The position numbers were made by a program, and so were the translations under genes. The notes beneath the pieces are model-generated. The model was not told where the DNA came from, searched no databases, and was given only the letters and a program-made list of their open reading frames with translations. Shown here piece after piece: positions 46,901 through 61,900 of a stretch of 64,000 nt of DNA. This DNA comes from Cardinalis cardinalis (lineage: Eukaryota; Chordata; Aves; Passeriformes; Cardinalidae), in NCBI GenBank assembly GCA_014549065.1, contig JACDOX010000110.1:1-64000 (forward strand), in the 5' to 3' direction. How positions within the stretch are numbered: position 1 is the first letter of the stretch; every line of letters begins with the position of its first letter.

Positions 46901-49900
46901 CTCTTGCTAATTTTTGTTTACATTTCTTGGGCATTTCATGCTGGTTTTGAATACTGAACATTCTGTGGGGGTGAAATTGTAGAGGTACCTTTTCATATTC
47001 TTTCCCTTTTGCTGCTACCATGTGAGAGCATACTTTTATCCTTTACTAGAGAGCCTTTAATTATATGTGAGTCAAGCAGAGCTCCAAAATTATATGTGGA
47101 TTTAAACTTTGAATAGTTTGGGAGCATACACAGTGGGAGAAGTGAACCCAGAAAAGCGAAACAAGAGCAACTTTCATGTAAGACCCACAAAGAGCCAACA
47201 AGGAANAGCAGAAGTTCTGTAATAAAAAAGAACTTGTAAGAAGTTGCCCATAAGAAGCCCTTGTCACAGGATACTAGAATGCAGAAAGAAAAAAGATTGA
47301 TTTCAATTTGGAATTTTTCTTTAAGAAATGAAGTAATTTCATCTACTCTAAAAATGGTTGAGATGCAAAGGCATTTATGCAAGGTGGCTGAAGGGTATAG
47401 TCATAAACAGACTTTCAAAATATATAACAATAAAGTCAAATTAGGGTCAGCTAATCAGAATATATACATTTACATCTGTATGTTTATTCCTAGAAATTTG
47501 ATAATATCTACCAAAAGATCTTAGAGGGCTTAGCCAGGTGTATCAGAGCATTAAATATTTATGTTTTATTATTGTAGAGGTTTATAGGTAGCAATAAATT
47601 CAGCATACAACAATTTGGAAAACTTCAGTATCACAGTAACAGGCCATAATACTCATCTATTGATCTATATGATCTTCTTCAGCTATTTGTACATTAGAGA
47701 ACTGTTGATTGAACATAAGACCGTACAAAATAAACTCTGTTTATGGGCAAACATGTTCTACATAAAGTAGAATTTGTTTCTAGAATTGAAATCTTAACAA
47801 TTTAAGCCAGCATTAGTCAAGATGCTTTATTACACAAGATACTTACAGACAAAAATACCCCTATTAAAATTCTCCTCAATTAAAATTGTTATATGACCAC
47901 TGAGTTTCCAGTCCTTTCTCTGGGGTTATGCTCACCTTTCCACTGCCACTCTGGGTCATGAAACAGCTGCAGATGAAGATGGGGTTNTTATGGCAAGTCA
48001 TAATATACAGTACTTTACCTGGAGGAATGTGGTGTTGATGGCTTCTTTTTTCACTTGAGGGTGGACTTGGGGTCACTTGTGTTTGCTAGTGTGCTTTTAT
48101 GCTTTGCTTGTTTCCATTGGTCTGCAGCTCTGGGATAAATTCAAATTTATGTGGTCCACCTGAATGTATATGGTATCTTTTGCCTATGTTAGCTACATGT
48201 TGTTTTTTCTTGATGCTTAGAAATTGGCTTTGTCCAGCTACAGTTCTGAATTTTAACTAAACACTGGTGACTTGTTTATGGCCCTCAGTGCCAGCCTGTG
48301 CCCCACCTCTTATCAACCCACATACTCTAGTACTATATTCCAGTGCAGTTCATCTCTGTCCCCACCTCTCAATGCCTCATCTATTATATTGGGCCTGCGT
48401 TCTTCTGCACTGCCTTGTTAGCCATAAATATCTCATTTTGCTCTGAATGGTCACTTACTACTTCTATCTATATAAAACTATGATGGTGTTATGCAATCAC
48501 AAGTGAAAATACAGCAAATTGCCAGAGTTGTCTGGCCAGGAAAATTAAAAAAAAAAGGTGAAGCAAACCCAAGTCAAAGTGAAAACAAGTTCAGGCAAAC
48601 CAAAGGTGGCCAGCCCCTCTGCTGTGGTCTTTCAAACTCAGTGCAAAGCTTGTAGCTCTTACTTGCAGTAGAAATTCTGTATTACTGGTTTAGAGAGTTA
48701 CCCTAACTCTAGCCTTTAAAAAAAAAAATTCCCTAAAAGTATAGCTTTTTTTTACATCACTAGTTCAGATGCCATCTAAATGTGTTAAATCTCTAGAAAC
48801 TATGAACTATATTGACTGCTCTGCATGATTATTTACACTGTTTTGACTGAATTGCCCAAATTATGTTCCATCTCAATAGGAAATCAGGAAAGAATTTCCT
48901 GGAGGCAGTCTTAGACCTACTTAAGAATCTGAGAAATTATTCAGTGGCTTTCTATTATTCAGCTGAAAAATAAAATGCATGCATGTATCCATATTTATGC
49001 ACTCAATAGGCTGCACTGAGTAGCATATAGCCTAGGTAAGGAAATAGACTAAAAAGGTAGGATGAAGTTCATTCTGAGGTCAGCCTGTTCCACCAGGTCC
49101 ATCAGTATAAATTAAATCAACCTCAGGGCTGCTCTGACTTATGCTGGCTGCCAACAGCCTTAGGAAGATATACTGTCAGTCTGATCAGTCAAACATAACT
49201 GAATCCAGTCCCTGTTGACTGGAGAGATGGGGTGTCATAGGAACAGTAATACCAATTATCTTCCCTTCAAGGATTTATATCAAACCAGAAGTCTGATAAA
49301 GGAACATTTTTTATGTCAATAATATTGTGTTGATTAAGAGTGAGTCAGAGACTGCACAGTTTGCATGGACACTTGATAATTTTTTTTTTCACAGTATGTA
49401 ACACTTTGGTGCTATCAGTCTGAAATGTAGTAGTTGTCTTTGGGAGGAAGCAGTTCTGTGACTACTGTTGGAACCTCCATGGAATCCATAAACTACAAAT
49501 AGNCATCTGTCAGTGAGCAGCACCCCCCATGGCGGGGCTGAGCCCAGGGTGAAGTTATTTTGGTGCAGGCTGTGCCTTCACAGATGTGTCCCTGTCCCTT
49601 CAGGCAACTGCCTGTGATATGGTGAGAAGATGAGCCTGCAACCACGTTAACTTTGATTTGCAGCAAGATCTGCCGCCTCCTCTGATGCTTTGGAAAGCAT
49701 CCAGCTGCGAGAGCTCTGTGGCTTCCTCCTTGCCCCTCTTTTCAGCNGCTGCAAAAGCTGCTGGCTGGCAGCAGCTGATATGATTCCCTGGCCTGATACA
49801 CCCTCCCCTCTCAGCAGAGGAACAAGGAAGTATTCAGGAACTCCCGTGGCAAAGGACATTTTTCCCTGCTCTTTCCAGAGTGTTCCACTCCCCACCTCAT

Positions 49901-52900
49901 CTNAGTGGAGCACAGTGTTAAACTGAGAGCATGAAAATAAGATAAAAACCACACTGCNCAGAGGTCCTGTAGTCTTACACCCACGTATCCCATGAATGTG
50001 CATGGAAACATCGTGATTTCCTGGTACTCTGGATTCCCTGGCAAATCTTGCAGAACATGGTGGGATTTGCCCTTGCAGTCTAAGACTCCTAGATCTATGT
50101 TAGTTGAATTCTCAAAGACCTAAAAGAAAATTAAGCCATTCTCAGACTTAGAAACACAAATATCATTAAAGCAAGACTCTAAAATGTAATTTCTAAGCTC
50201 ATTAGTTTACTTCTCTTTATTAGTTTAATTCTCCAAGCACATTAGTTTATTTAGCTACAAGTAGCAGCTTGAGCAGCCTCACCCAATAGATGTGGTAGGA
50301 GCCCAGGTCTGTCTCTGGCACCTCTGTTGGATGTGCCACTTGTACTCACGTGGTAGCTCTGTCTCCTTTTGCACCGGACTGGGCTCCTGGGCTCCCTGCC
50401 TTGTTGGGGCTCTCCCTGGAGCCTGTAACTCCTGTGTCTGCCTCAGGCAGCCTGGGGGACACTGTCCCATAGGTGANGGCATGGACTGTTCCAGGGTTGC
50501 CCCCAGCTCCTGGCTTGGCCCCCTCCTGGAGCAGCCTTGCTCATGCCAGCCCCTTTCTTCTTACTGCTCTAAACCTTTTGCTTTATCAATACCTGGCTTG
50601 GGCTTTCCAGTGGAGGAGCATCAGAAGAACTTACATACAACAGCAGGTGTGGAAGAATAAAATCAAGGANGGTCTAAGCACCAGCAAAAGTCCTTGTGTA
50701 AGGATTGCTTAAAGGGTCAGATTTGTCTTTAGTGGCATAGATCTTCAAATGAGAAATAATTCTTCAAGATAGCTTATGGCTGCAGCAACCTTCTGCAATA
50801 TTAACTCTGTGGTCTGGGCCAACTTTTGTAGTTGCAGGCTGTGTAGCTGAAAAACAGAAGCAGTTTTTGTGACCTTGCTTATAGATTGCCAGAGTTGGGG
50901 AGAAAAGGAAATTTAAGCATGGGTTTTCTTAATTTTAGAGCAAATTAAGAATATATTTTTTTAGTTCNTTGTATATTTTAGTCCATTGCATTTTATGAAG
51001 GCTATAATTGGATCTACATGGAAGAAAAAGATCTTTCTGTGAGAGACACAGAGTATGTTATTGTCCAGCATGTGTATTGGTATTGATGTCTCCAGGCTTA
51101 TAACCCTGATATATTGTAGAATGAAAGCCAGCTGGGGCTTTGCAATTTTAGAGAGAAATTATTAATGTGGTGACAGGGGTGAAGTTGAGATGAGTTTGCT
51201 GAAATGCTTATGAAAATCATGAGTCTAAAAGGCATTTCACATCATAGCTGAGTTCTCAGATGAACTCTGAAATGTTCTTATTGTTATCCTGAGTAACTGA
51301 GTAAATTGGACAGAATTAATGTTTCTGAGTCATGGCTTTAGGAAATGACAATTGCTTTTACATGCTCAAAGAATGCAATCTTTTTGCTCTTTTGCAGTAT
51401 TTTGTCACAATCAAAGCCTGTATCAATGTGTGTCTTTAGTTTGATTTCTGTTCTCATGAACTTTGTGGAAATCTACTACTAAGCTTCCATGGATGATAAT
51501 GAAATTTTATATATACCTTCCCCAACCTCTTCTTCTAACACCCCAATTCTAATTATGTATGTCCTTTCTGACAAATTACTGGCTTCCTCCTTTTGTCCTT
51601 TTTATTATCCCTTGCTTCCCCTCTTTTCTGTTCCTAGCAACTGCTGCTTNGAATTTCCTTGGAACGGCTGCTGGACTTCCTTTACACATTCACACACAAA
51701 TGAGTTAGTGCTGCATTCTGCTCCAGAAAGCACACTTTGAAGGCTCTTTGGGAGGGTAGCAGTAACACAGTTAAGTACTTTTATTGGCACACTCACTGAA
51801 AATTGTTTGCTTTGACTATCTCTGTAGCTGGTTTTAAAGTGTAGTTTCTTATCTTTCTGGCAAGATGCTGACACCTTCCTGCAATTTTGTGTACCCTGTG
51901 CTGAATTAAGAGATCAGTAGTAACTTGTAGCACTCTTATTCAGAGATAAATGTAGTCCTCTATTACCATGCTGAAAATATATAAAGTCCTTTAATCTTAG
52001 CACAGGTATTCAGCAATTAGGACCTCTGTAATAATTTAATCTGTTTCATAAAACTGAGCCTGATAACCCGTGTCATGCCTGTTGCCACTTCCCCTTCAAA
52101 AAGAGGCTGTGCTCAGATCCAAGAATAGCGAGAGGCAGGTTTGTGGCAATGATGGCCAAAGAGGGTCACAAATGGCAGCTAGCTGACATGGCAGCTGATC
52201 TGGAAATCCCCACAAAGCTAATAGCTCACAGAGCTCACAGCCAGCATGTCCAAACAGCTGCTCTTGGACTGCTGAAAGGCTTGTGCTTAGGAAAGTGGCA
52301 TATCTGTGGGTCTTTTATGTGCTTGAGAAGGCACATGTGCCTTGTCTTCTGTAATAGCTAGGCCTTATGCCTTGGATTTGTTTTTTACTATGCCTCAAAT
52401 ATCTACTTCCCCCTAGAGTTTCTCAGCTCGCTCTCCGCTTTCACCATGAACATGATTTCCCTGCACTTTGCCCTGTAGCTCTTCAGAGCTGCCATGCTCC
52501 AATTGCTGTCTGCTGTTTTCTTTAATATTTCTAGTCTGTATCTTCCTAGTCTCCTTTCCCTGGCTCCATGTGTTCTGTGAGACCTTGTGGGGGTACCAGT
52601 TTTCAGTTTTTCTGGGTCTGGATTGAAGGCACTTGAGATAGTAATTTGTGTCTGGACTCAGGTGTTTATTATTTCCTATCAGTAAAACAGTCTCACTGCT
52701 GTGAGCTCGGCAGCTTTTCATTAGAAGGCACAAAATGGCTAACAGTCTCTTGTTACAAGCTCTTTTAAGACTAAACTGTCCAATTAAGAGCTGACACCTA
52801 GATTATTTTCCCTTTTAACCCAATAACTGATCCCAAAGAGCCCACAATGCCCACTTTTCTGCCCAATTACAAAATGCCACCCAAACCCATGAAGAAGCAG

Positions 52901-55900
52901 GAAGAAGAAGCAGGAAGAAGAAACCCAGGACAACACCCTGTGCCCTCCATCTTGCTTCCATCCACAACATACTAAAAATCTCAAAACATAAATTTCTCAC
53001 CGAGTGATACATCTGTGTTATCTAATGTGCTTGTGCTGTGCATCAAACAAGTGGCTAAAGCACATAAAATTAGGTGCCAAGAGGATGCTTTTATATTGTT
53101 TCCCTGCTGTTTATCAACCTGAGCTTTGCAGATACCAAGTGCAGCAGAGTTGGTTTTTACTGATTGCTTCCATCACTGCTATCTCTGCCCCCTGCAGCTG
53201 GCAGGGAGGCCAGGCAGCCCCTGGAGACAGCATTGAGTCCTGCTGAGTGCTCCNATGTGATTAAGGCCTTTTTCCCTAGTGCATTTTTGTTTGCAATGTT
53301 TCTAAAACCAGGAGGTTTGTGGATGGGGATGCAAGGCTTGGGTCTAGTTTGGAGGGCAAACAATGTCGGTTGAAATACTGCACTCCTCTGAACACTTTTT
53401 ATTTTAAATTATCTTCTTTGGAGAGTTTAGTTTTCAATTTTATGTTCAGCAACTATTGTGAAAAAACCCAACAAAACCCAACACCACCACTCCCTCCAAA
53501 CCCCACAAAAAAACCCAAAGACAACTAAAACCTGTGAAAAATCCCATGGAAACTGAGCTAGAGTTTTGGGGNTTTTTTTAATGTTCTGACTGTGGCTGCT
53601 GTTATTCTGGTCAAGTGCTGGCTTCTTGTTCATCTCAAAAAGCAGAGTGCTAGGAAAAATCCAGTATGTAGATAATGTTACAGTTCTTTGCCAAACACGA
53701 GTAATCTCAGCTGTCTGAAGTTTTGAGCACTGGGAGTTTCAGTAATATTGAAATTTATGAGGTGGTTTTCAAAGACAACAGCTAAAGTGCAACTTCTAGT
53801 CACCCAAAAAGCCACCTTCTGAACAACAGAAAGCTGCTTTTTAAAACTCCATTTAAAAGGGAAATATATATGTTGAGGAATTGTTCTGCCTTTAGCCCAC
53901 TGAAGTTTGAGGATGGCGAAAGAGTTTTCCAAAATCCTGCTATCTCTTGGCCAAGTTGGGATCAAAAAAAGCTGTACTGAAACAATTAAGAGCTTGATTG
54001 TTTTAAGATGAAATTTTCTTTGTTTCCCTTAATCTGAAGTTGCAGACAGCTCTGTGAGTGTCTGAACAAATGGGATCAGGGAGGCAGGGAAAGAGAAATA
54101 AGAGAATGAGAAAGTGGTGACTGATAGCTTTCTTTGGTTTGTGAATTGATCTCATTAGGCTTTTCTTTCAATAAGTAAAAATTGTGCTGAAAGCAAGTAT
54201 TGGCATATAAGCTCAATGGGAAAGGAATGAAACTCTTCATGATGTTTTTGTAAATGGGATAGGACAAGAAGAAATGGGCAGAACTGGCCAACAAGAAGTT
54301 GCACTGGAATATGAAGAAGAACTTTACTGTGTAGGACTTGAACAGGTTGCCCAGAGATGTTGTGGAGCCTCCCTCACTGGAGATATTCAAGAACCACCTG
54401 GACACAATCCTGTGCCATGTGCTCTAGGATGATCCTGCTTTAGCAGGGAGGTTGGACCAGATGACTGCTGTGGTCCCTTCAACCTGACCCATTCTTTGAT
54501 TCTGTGACAGCTAATTGTGGTTTTGATGCAAAATATCAATGCTTTTGCTAGACAGGTTCTAGCTCTTAAGATAATTTGAATCTCCTATTAGATAAAACAG
54601 AATTCAACTGCCTAGTAACATGCTAAATGTAATTATTCCCTTGTTTATGGTGTTTTAGGAAGATCTAAGTAATTTTGTCCTGTAAAGAGGCATTTAAATG
54701 ACTGACTCCTGGTTTCATTTAAATGTATTGTTAGAAAATTGTGCTGTTGAGTAGTCACCAGACAGCAATGTGATAGAGATAACAGAGATAACATTTACCA
54801 GTGGTATGTCTGCAAGCTAAAATAAGGAAAAAGCCAGTAATAAGAAAAAAATACTCTTTTTTGGTGTTGCTGCATGTATTTGAAAAAACAAACTGTTACC
54901 TTAGATGCAATAGGAAAGCTTGAACTTTCTCATCAAAGAACTGCCACCAGGACACAAGATAATCCTGGGGAGAAAAGTTGAATGTGTTCAGAAATATTAA
55001 AAAATTTTTGGACATGTCTTTTCTTGGCTGCTGCCAGAATTGGCATAGGCAACCTCAGCAATTTTTCATTGCCTACTTTCCTGAGGTTTTAAGACCCAGT
55101 GCTGCAACTTGCATGTTAATGAATTGAACTAAATAAAAATTGTATAAATACATATTTGTTAAAAAAAATTATCAGAATACTGCTGTGAGTATATACACCT
55201 TTTTCAGCTACTTAATTTCAGTGTGTTATCTCACCTGTCCCTCTTTTTTTTCTGTCAAAAAATAGTGCAAGCCCCCAAAGTGGTCAAGGGAGAGCCACTG
55301 GACCTGATCTAGACTTCATGGAAGAGATAGAAGAACTTGCAAAGGAATTTATAGATACTACAGAGAAAGCCATGGCCTTAGAAAAGCTATGGGAAGAAAA
55401 CTCAAGGCTCTCAGGTAAGCTGTGTTTTTTCTAAAAATTACTTTGCCTATTGGTTAGTGATAGCCATCAAACAAAAGAATAGTTTGATCTTAAAAATAAG
55501 ACTAGGCAACTAAAATTTTAGCTGATCTAAAAAAAGCCACTTTTATGATTACCAACACTGTGAGAAAAAATTTAGCTTTCTAAAACTCTGCCCTTGTATG
55601 CTTGAGAGTTACAAAAACACTGAGAGGAAAGCTTAAAAGATAAGGATTGTAATCAGAGTACAAGGTTACTTGTTCTAACATGCATTCAAAATAATTTTGA
55701 GGCTTTAGCTCTCCCTCCCTATATTTTTCTGTTGTACTAAAGAGTATAGGAATGGAAAACAGCAGTATCTCACCTGGTGACTTTAGGTGACCTTCAATCT
55801 TGCACAGAAAGAGTGAGACTGGAAATAGCAGGGTCTGAGTCTCCTGTTCCATTTCCACCCACACTGTACGGCCTAGTTGCTGTACCAGGGGGCACTGAGC

Positions 55901-58900
55901 ACCTCCCACTACCCTGTGTCTCTGGCTGAGTTTTCAAGCATAAAGATTTAGGTGAAATCACAGTTTGCATGCCTGGTTTCTGGTGGCTAGGACATTCATG
56001 TAGTGTTGGCATGGTGCTTTTGCCTCATAAAAAATTGAACTGTAAGAAATGTCTTTTAAATTGTTTTTGTGATTTCAGCAAAAGTATTGGGAAGCACAGA
56101 AAATCAAATGGACCACTATCTTTGGGTATTAGTTTCTTNATGTGCCTTTACTTTTGTAGAAACATCTTTGTGCACTGCTTGCTCTTGCTTATGATATTGA
56201 TCCTTCTAAAGCTAATAATGTTTCTATTTAAAGGAAAATATTTAATTTTACAGGGCTCCATAACATCACCACTTTTCTTACTGTAAGTATTTTTACAGTC
56301 TATTTCTAGATTACAGTTCTGGGACTTGAGGATCTTTATTATAATGGTTAGATAATTAGTCTACTTAAACTTGACAGGATACAATCTTATTAAAAAAAGT
56401 GTTTGAAGGGAAAACTGGTGTCTTGTAAATTTGATAGATGTTCAATGGTTTCTAGATTACTTATTTAAGCCAGTCTAGGTTGTTAGTAGCTAAAATCCAC
56501 AACTATTTGAAGGGTCTTTGTTTATTAGGAACAATTTGAAAGTGCATCTTTCAGATGTATTTTTTCCATATTTGATTGATTGTTACTGCTACTTCATGAA
56601 ACAGATTTCTGGTTNATAACTTGAAATGAGATGGCATTTTTTAAATTGCTCATAAGATCTCATTGATTGAAAGGAGTTATATCAATATGAAATTTCATTT
56701 CTGGAATGGAATATAGAATAGAAAGAATGTATTTCTCAACATTAAGAAAATATTAAGTTGACAGTAGGTAGTCATTATTAGAAACAGAACTTGAATACAC
56801 AAACTTCTTTTTGTATAAGGCATGCTCACATCACCATTGTGCAAAAAAGCCCTAGTGAGACATTAATTTAGAGTAGCAAAGACTACATAATAAAAAAATG
56901 TGATAAAAGCCTGTTTTGCACAGGCATCATATTTTGTAATCCTATGAAAGAAGTTGTTTTATCCCAGGCAGTTCACCTTTAAGGAGCCATTCTTATAAGT
57001 AGGTTATTTGAGACACCCACAAGCCTTGCTAAGAGCTGTGAGGCAAGGATGGCAAGGCCTGGGCAGTCCCATTCCTTGCAGGGCTTAAGAGCTCCAAGAA
57101 TCTTTCCCTTGGTTACACCTCTGAGCAGAAAGAAATGCCTTGGCTTTACTTCCAGCTCCATTTTTCCATGGAGCAGAGAGGCATATCAGAAACAAAGTTT
57201 CCATGAGTTCAAAATACCACCAAGATAATGTGGTATATTGCCAAATATAGAGGTATATTTCTACTTCAGAAAAATATTATGAATGCTTCAAAATTCAAGA
57301 GGGTCAGGGAAATAACAGGCACCTGATTTTTTTTCTTTTCAATTTTTCTTCTGTTATTGGAAATGTTGCATGTAATTTTTATTTTTTTCTACCTAAAGAT
57401 GGATTTGAATGAAGCGGAGAAAATTATTTCTAGAGCAGAAAATCTGTACAAGCAACCGNATTTCTGGAACCTTCTGCATTCACTCCCTCATTTTGAACTG
57501 AACAGCTTTTATACAGAAGATGAGTTAGCTACCATAACACAGTTTCTAAAAGTTATTCAAAAGTAAGTACTTTCACATTCTTGAAAGTGCTCTGTGTTAA
57601 AATTTTATCTGCAATTCTTGTTCTTCTCACTATCTACTTAATAAAATAGGCATCCTTACAGTGCAGAGGCTAAAATTTTCTTCTCCTTACCAGATTTTGC
57701 TTTTATAAAACTGTGTTAGGATTTTTCACCCACACTTATTCCTTTGTAACTGTGTCTTGCATCTCTTCCAAACTCAACAGAGATGCCCTAGGAGTCTTTG
57801 TTAAGCAGCTCCATGTTAGCAATGCCTGAAATTATGAAATGCCTGAAAAGCCCATCACATGACTTTGAAATTGTGATATACTTTGGGGATTTTTGAAAGA
57901 CAGAACATATACATATGAATATAATAAAATAATAGTTTTGATCCTAATCAGATCTGAATGTATGTAGCACTTGGTCAGCATCAGGAAAATTACTCAATTT
58001 TGTTTCTTAAGCCTCTTGCTTTCACAATAGCTTTAGGTGTTCTCTTGCAAGAAATGAAGCAGTAAGAAAAACACCCCAGAGATTCTGTTCTGAATCAGGT
58101 AAAGGACAGTTGGATTCAGAGGAAGACATAGAATTAAAGCATAGACCAAGACATATATCTGCAGAAATTTTCAGTAAAATAAGGTAATTATTAGGTGACA
58201 GTCAGATATGTGTTTGCCAGATTAGGCAGTTTGCTGTAGTAGGTTGATATGCAATTGTCATTGTAGTCAAAGAACACAGTCATAAAGCAAGAGAAGCCCT
58301 CTGAATCTGGGTGCCTGTGCCAGACTGGCCATGCAACTCATCAGCCTTAGGCCATAGGGAAGCAGGGGCTCAAAGATCATGAATAAGAAATTATTGTGCT
58401 GTTCTGCCATCCTTTATCATCCCACTGTATTTTTTTTTTAATTAAAAAAACCCCAAATCAAAGAAAAACAACAAAAACAGCTCCCCACCCAGATAAGAAG
58501 GATATGATGACATAAGTTTTTTTTTTAAAACTGGGAAATAAGCTTCTCTTAAAATATGTAGATTGCACCTATGTTGGTGTTTGATTTTTAAAATTTATTT
58601 ATTTTTCCCTTATGCCTGGGTAATTTGTAACCTTATTTCAACTTGTTCTCTGAGCTATTAATGTGCAAAACTACATAGAAGACTCAGATATTTACATATG
58701 GACTTTGGTGTTTTCATTTGCTTAGGGTTTTTTAAGATTTCTGTGCTCTTCAGTGACCAAATTTACCCACATTAATGCAATTTGGAAAGCAAACCACAAA
58801 ACCAAATTCTTGTTTNTTGACTAGTTTCATAATACTATACTACATTCTAGTGGTCCTTTCTAAGGCAGAATTTAGCCAGTAGAAAGGTTCTGAATTTACA

Positions 58901-61900
58901 TTTCCCACTTTCAGGTCTGTACCATGTTTTTCTGTGTCTCTCAGAGGAACTTAAAAAAATTTTTCACATCTGTGTGACTGGCTTTGGGATTTTATGGTAG
59001 GGGTAGGGTTTTTTCTTGGTTTTTTTTTTTTTTTTTTNTTTNTTTNTTTNTTTNNGTTTTTTNNTTNTTTNNATAAATGTTGATGGTCCACTCTGGAAAA
59101 CTGGATTCTTATTTGCATAATAAGAAAGGATTACTATGTAGGAAATAATTGGTAAATTTGACATAAATTTTAAGTAGTAAGTTACAGTTATATTAACAGA
59201 GAAATTTTTTTCATAGCTAAGGTGACAGAGACTTGCTAGAAATTCAATAGATAGATTTTTATCAATGCATTCATTCTGTAATGCACTTTGTTTAACCTCT
59301 TCTGAGAATAAGTACTATGTTGCTTTATTTTTTTTCCCTGNAGATTGATGGGAAGTAAAATGTAAATATTCTGTGTTGATCCTGCCTTCTTGTGGAGATA
59401 ACAGAGAATGTTTCTGATAGTTTGGCCCTTATTTTTCCTCATCCCTTTTTTTCTTTTTTAAGAGGACATTGATCCTCTCAGGACACATTTCCTTAATGGA
59501 AATTGTCTGATACCCTAACTGTAAAACTCAATTTGTGCTTTNTTCAGTTAAACTCTAATTTCATAAGACATCGGTTTTTCAACAGTAAAAAAAGTGCTTT
59601 ATTATTCAGTTGCTTGAAGGTTGTTTCTTTCCAGCAAGTCCTTTCAGGTTTTTGGGTGCATAGAAAACTTGATTTTTATTTTCCACTTTCAGTACCTTAG
59701 CATCACTGAAGGATTTAGCTATGATGCCACTGGGCCAAAGTTTCTATGAAGTGGTGAAAATGGCCCTGAATTTGACTGCTGCATCAGTACAGGATAGGAG
59801 CTTAGAAGGTAAGAAATTTGCTTCAGATTTTCTTTGACCTACCTAATAAGCATGCTGGAAATATAGGACAGTAACAGCTGGACTTTCTGCCGAGTTCCTG
59901 ATGTGCAGAGACTAAACTATATTGCTGTACTGCCAACCTACCTCTTTACTGATCTGCTTTTTAAATACCAATACTGATTACTAAATTTTATCAGACTCTG
60001 GCAAATATCAGATAAACAAAGTATCAGATAAACTGGTCTAATACACAGTGTTTAGAATGGTCGTGGTTTAGCAATGAATTTTGGAGAGAGACTAAACCAA
60101 TGCAAGGGATAATTTCTTCCATTTGATAGAAGGACAGCAATTTTTTTTGGACATGCATGTTAAGCATTATGACTGGTTTACTTTTAGCTTCATTCTTCTG
60201 TTATAAATTCTGCTGTCAGCTGAAGGGTTNCATTTCTCCATCTGCTGCTTCACTATGGAAGATGAGTTTACTTGGAGAAGGTAGGCTGGCCCCAGGAAAA
60301 CAAGAAAAGGTCAGGAGCAAGTTTCATGGGCAAACTGAAGCACACAAGGTATAGGTGCAGCTGTCTGCTTGGTGTGAAAGCCAGGCTGAGAGTAATATGA
60401 AGTAAATCCCACTTCACCTGCAAAAATGAAGGCTGATGTGGGACAAAGCTGATGAGCTGGAGCCCTTGTGCACAGGATGAACTTGATTTCTCTGGAATTT
60501 CTGGTGTTCCATTGCTCTCACTCTCACTAGTGATTCACATCCAGTCCATACACACACCTTGCATTCCTCTGTGCAGTTCAGAATGGCACCCTACTGAGTT
60601 TTCTGATGATTGCTATGCAGGGGCATCCCCCCATCATCATATCAACTGCTGAAATGCCATCACATCAACTGACCTTACTACTAGTGCAATCCTGGGTTTT
60701 CTCCTCTCTAAATTTGTGTTTAGGTGCACACATCCTGCTGTCCCTAAAAAAGCTGGGAACGTGGTACTTGGATCTCCACAAGTGAGAACAACCAAGAAAC
60801 AATATGAATAAAAATAATGAATTACGTGAACAAAGATTTNATTTCTTTCAGGTTTTCAATACAATCTTTCTTTTGCGGATGTTTTCTGGAATCCACTTGC
60901 TGTGAAAGCAGAACTTGAATCCAAGTTTGGTTTTGATGGCCCTCATGTTGAGAAGCTGCTAAGTTATACAGCACAATTAACAGAGGTAAATCAGTTGAAA
61001 ATTTCAGAGTCTAACTCTTCAATATTTTTTTATTTGTACCCTGAATGTATTTTCCTGTGTTACAGAAGCTTAGCTTTGTGAAGCAGCTACAAGATTGTTA
61101 AATATCCTAGCTTCATTCCCATCAAACAAATGTCTAGCTTGAGCTGAAATCTCTGCACATGAAGATACTGATAGGTGTAGTTGTATACACTAATGAATTT
61201 ATGCCTCTCTGAAGTCACAACTNTGTATGGCAGAGTCCTGTATTTGTTATCCAATCCTGTAGAGAATTCTGAGGATTGTTTCACTAAGCTCTTAAACCAA
61301 ATCCTTGATTTGAGTCTGACAGGATTAGTTTGTCTGGTAGCATTTTTCATCTCGTTTGCTGGAGAAAGAATCCTGTCTCTTCTGTGTGTAAATTAAGGGA
61401 GACCAAGAGTCCTTTCTTCTCAGCTGTGCAATCTTGATATGAATGTACTAGACTGAGTTGTCTCAGTGGTGCTTAATCAAATAGCCTGGTGATGCATCAC
61501 ATCTAGAAGAAAATGTCTTTCCTTCAGATAGGGCAACCNATCCTCTAGACCAAAGCTGTCTGTTGTGGTGGTTTGGTTTGACAGCAGAAAACTGGAAACA
61601 ACTTTTGAATTTATGCTTAAGTCCCCAGTTTCTTTAATAGAACATGTTGGTATTTATGGGAAATCTGTTTGTTCTTTGTAGAGCAGTACAGTTTAGAGTT
61701 ATACTCCAGAAGAGCTCATTGTAAAAATATTAGATTTAAAAAAAGGATAAATTATAAAAAAACCCCTTGACTTTGGAATGGCCTTTTAATGAAATATCAG
61801 TGATGGCCTGTTTGCCCAAATGAACTGCATTCAACTACAGCTTGGTAGCTGTTGTTGACTGTGAAATCCCAGGCTATTCACTTGGTAACTATTTAAACTA

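Larger units (their letters stand above)
46737..55265 (+). other. ABCA13 intron 3 (8.5 kb)
   Basis: Largest intron in the window. Contains a GC-richer stretch (49.49-50.69 kb), a minus-strand ERV piece (52.42-53.04 kb) and a CR1 end (54.30-54.51 kb). The remainder is AT-rich and featureless to me. Frame continuity between its flanking exons argues against a missed coding exon. Confidence 0.6.
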
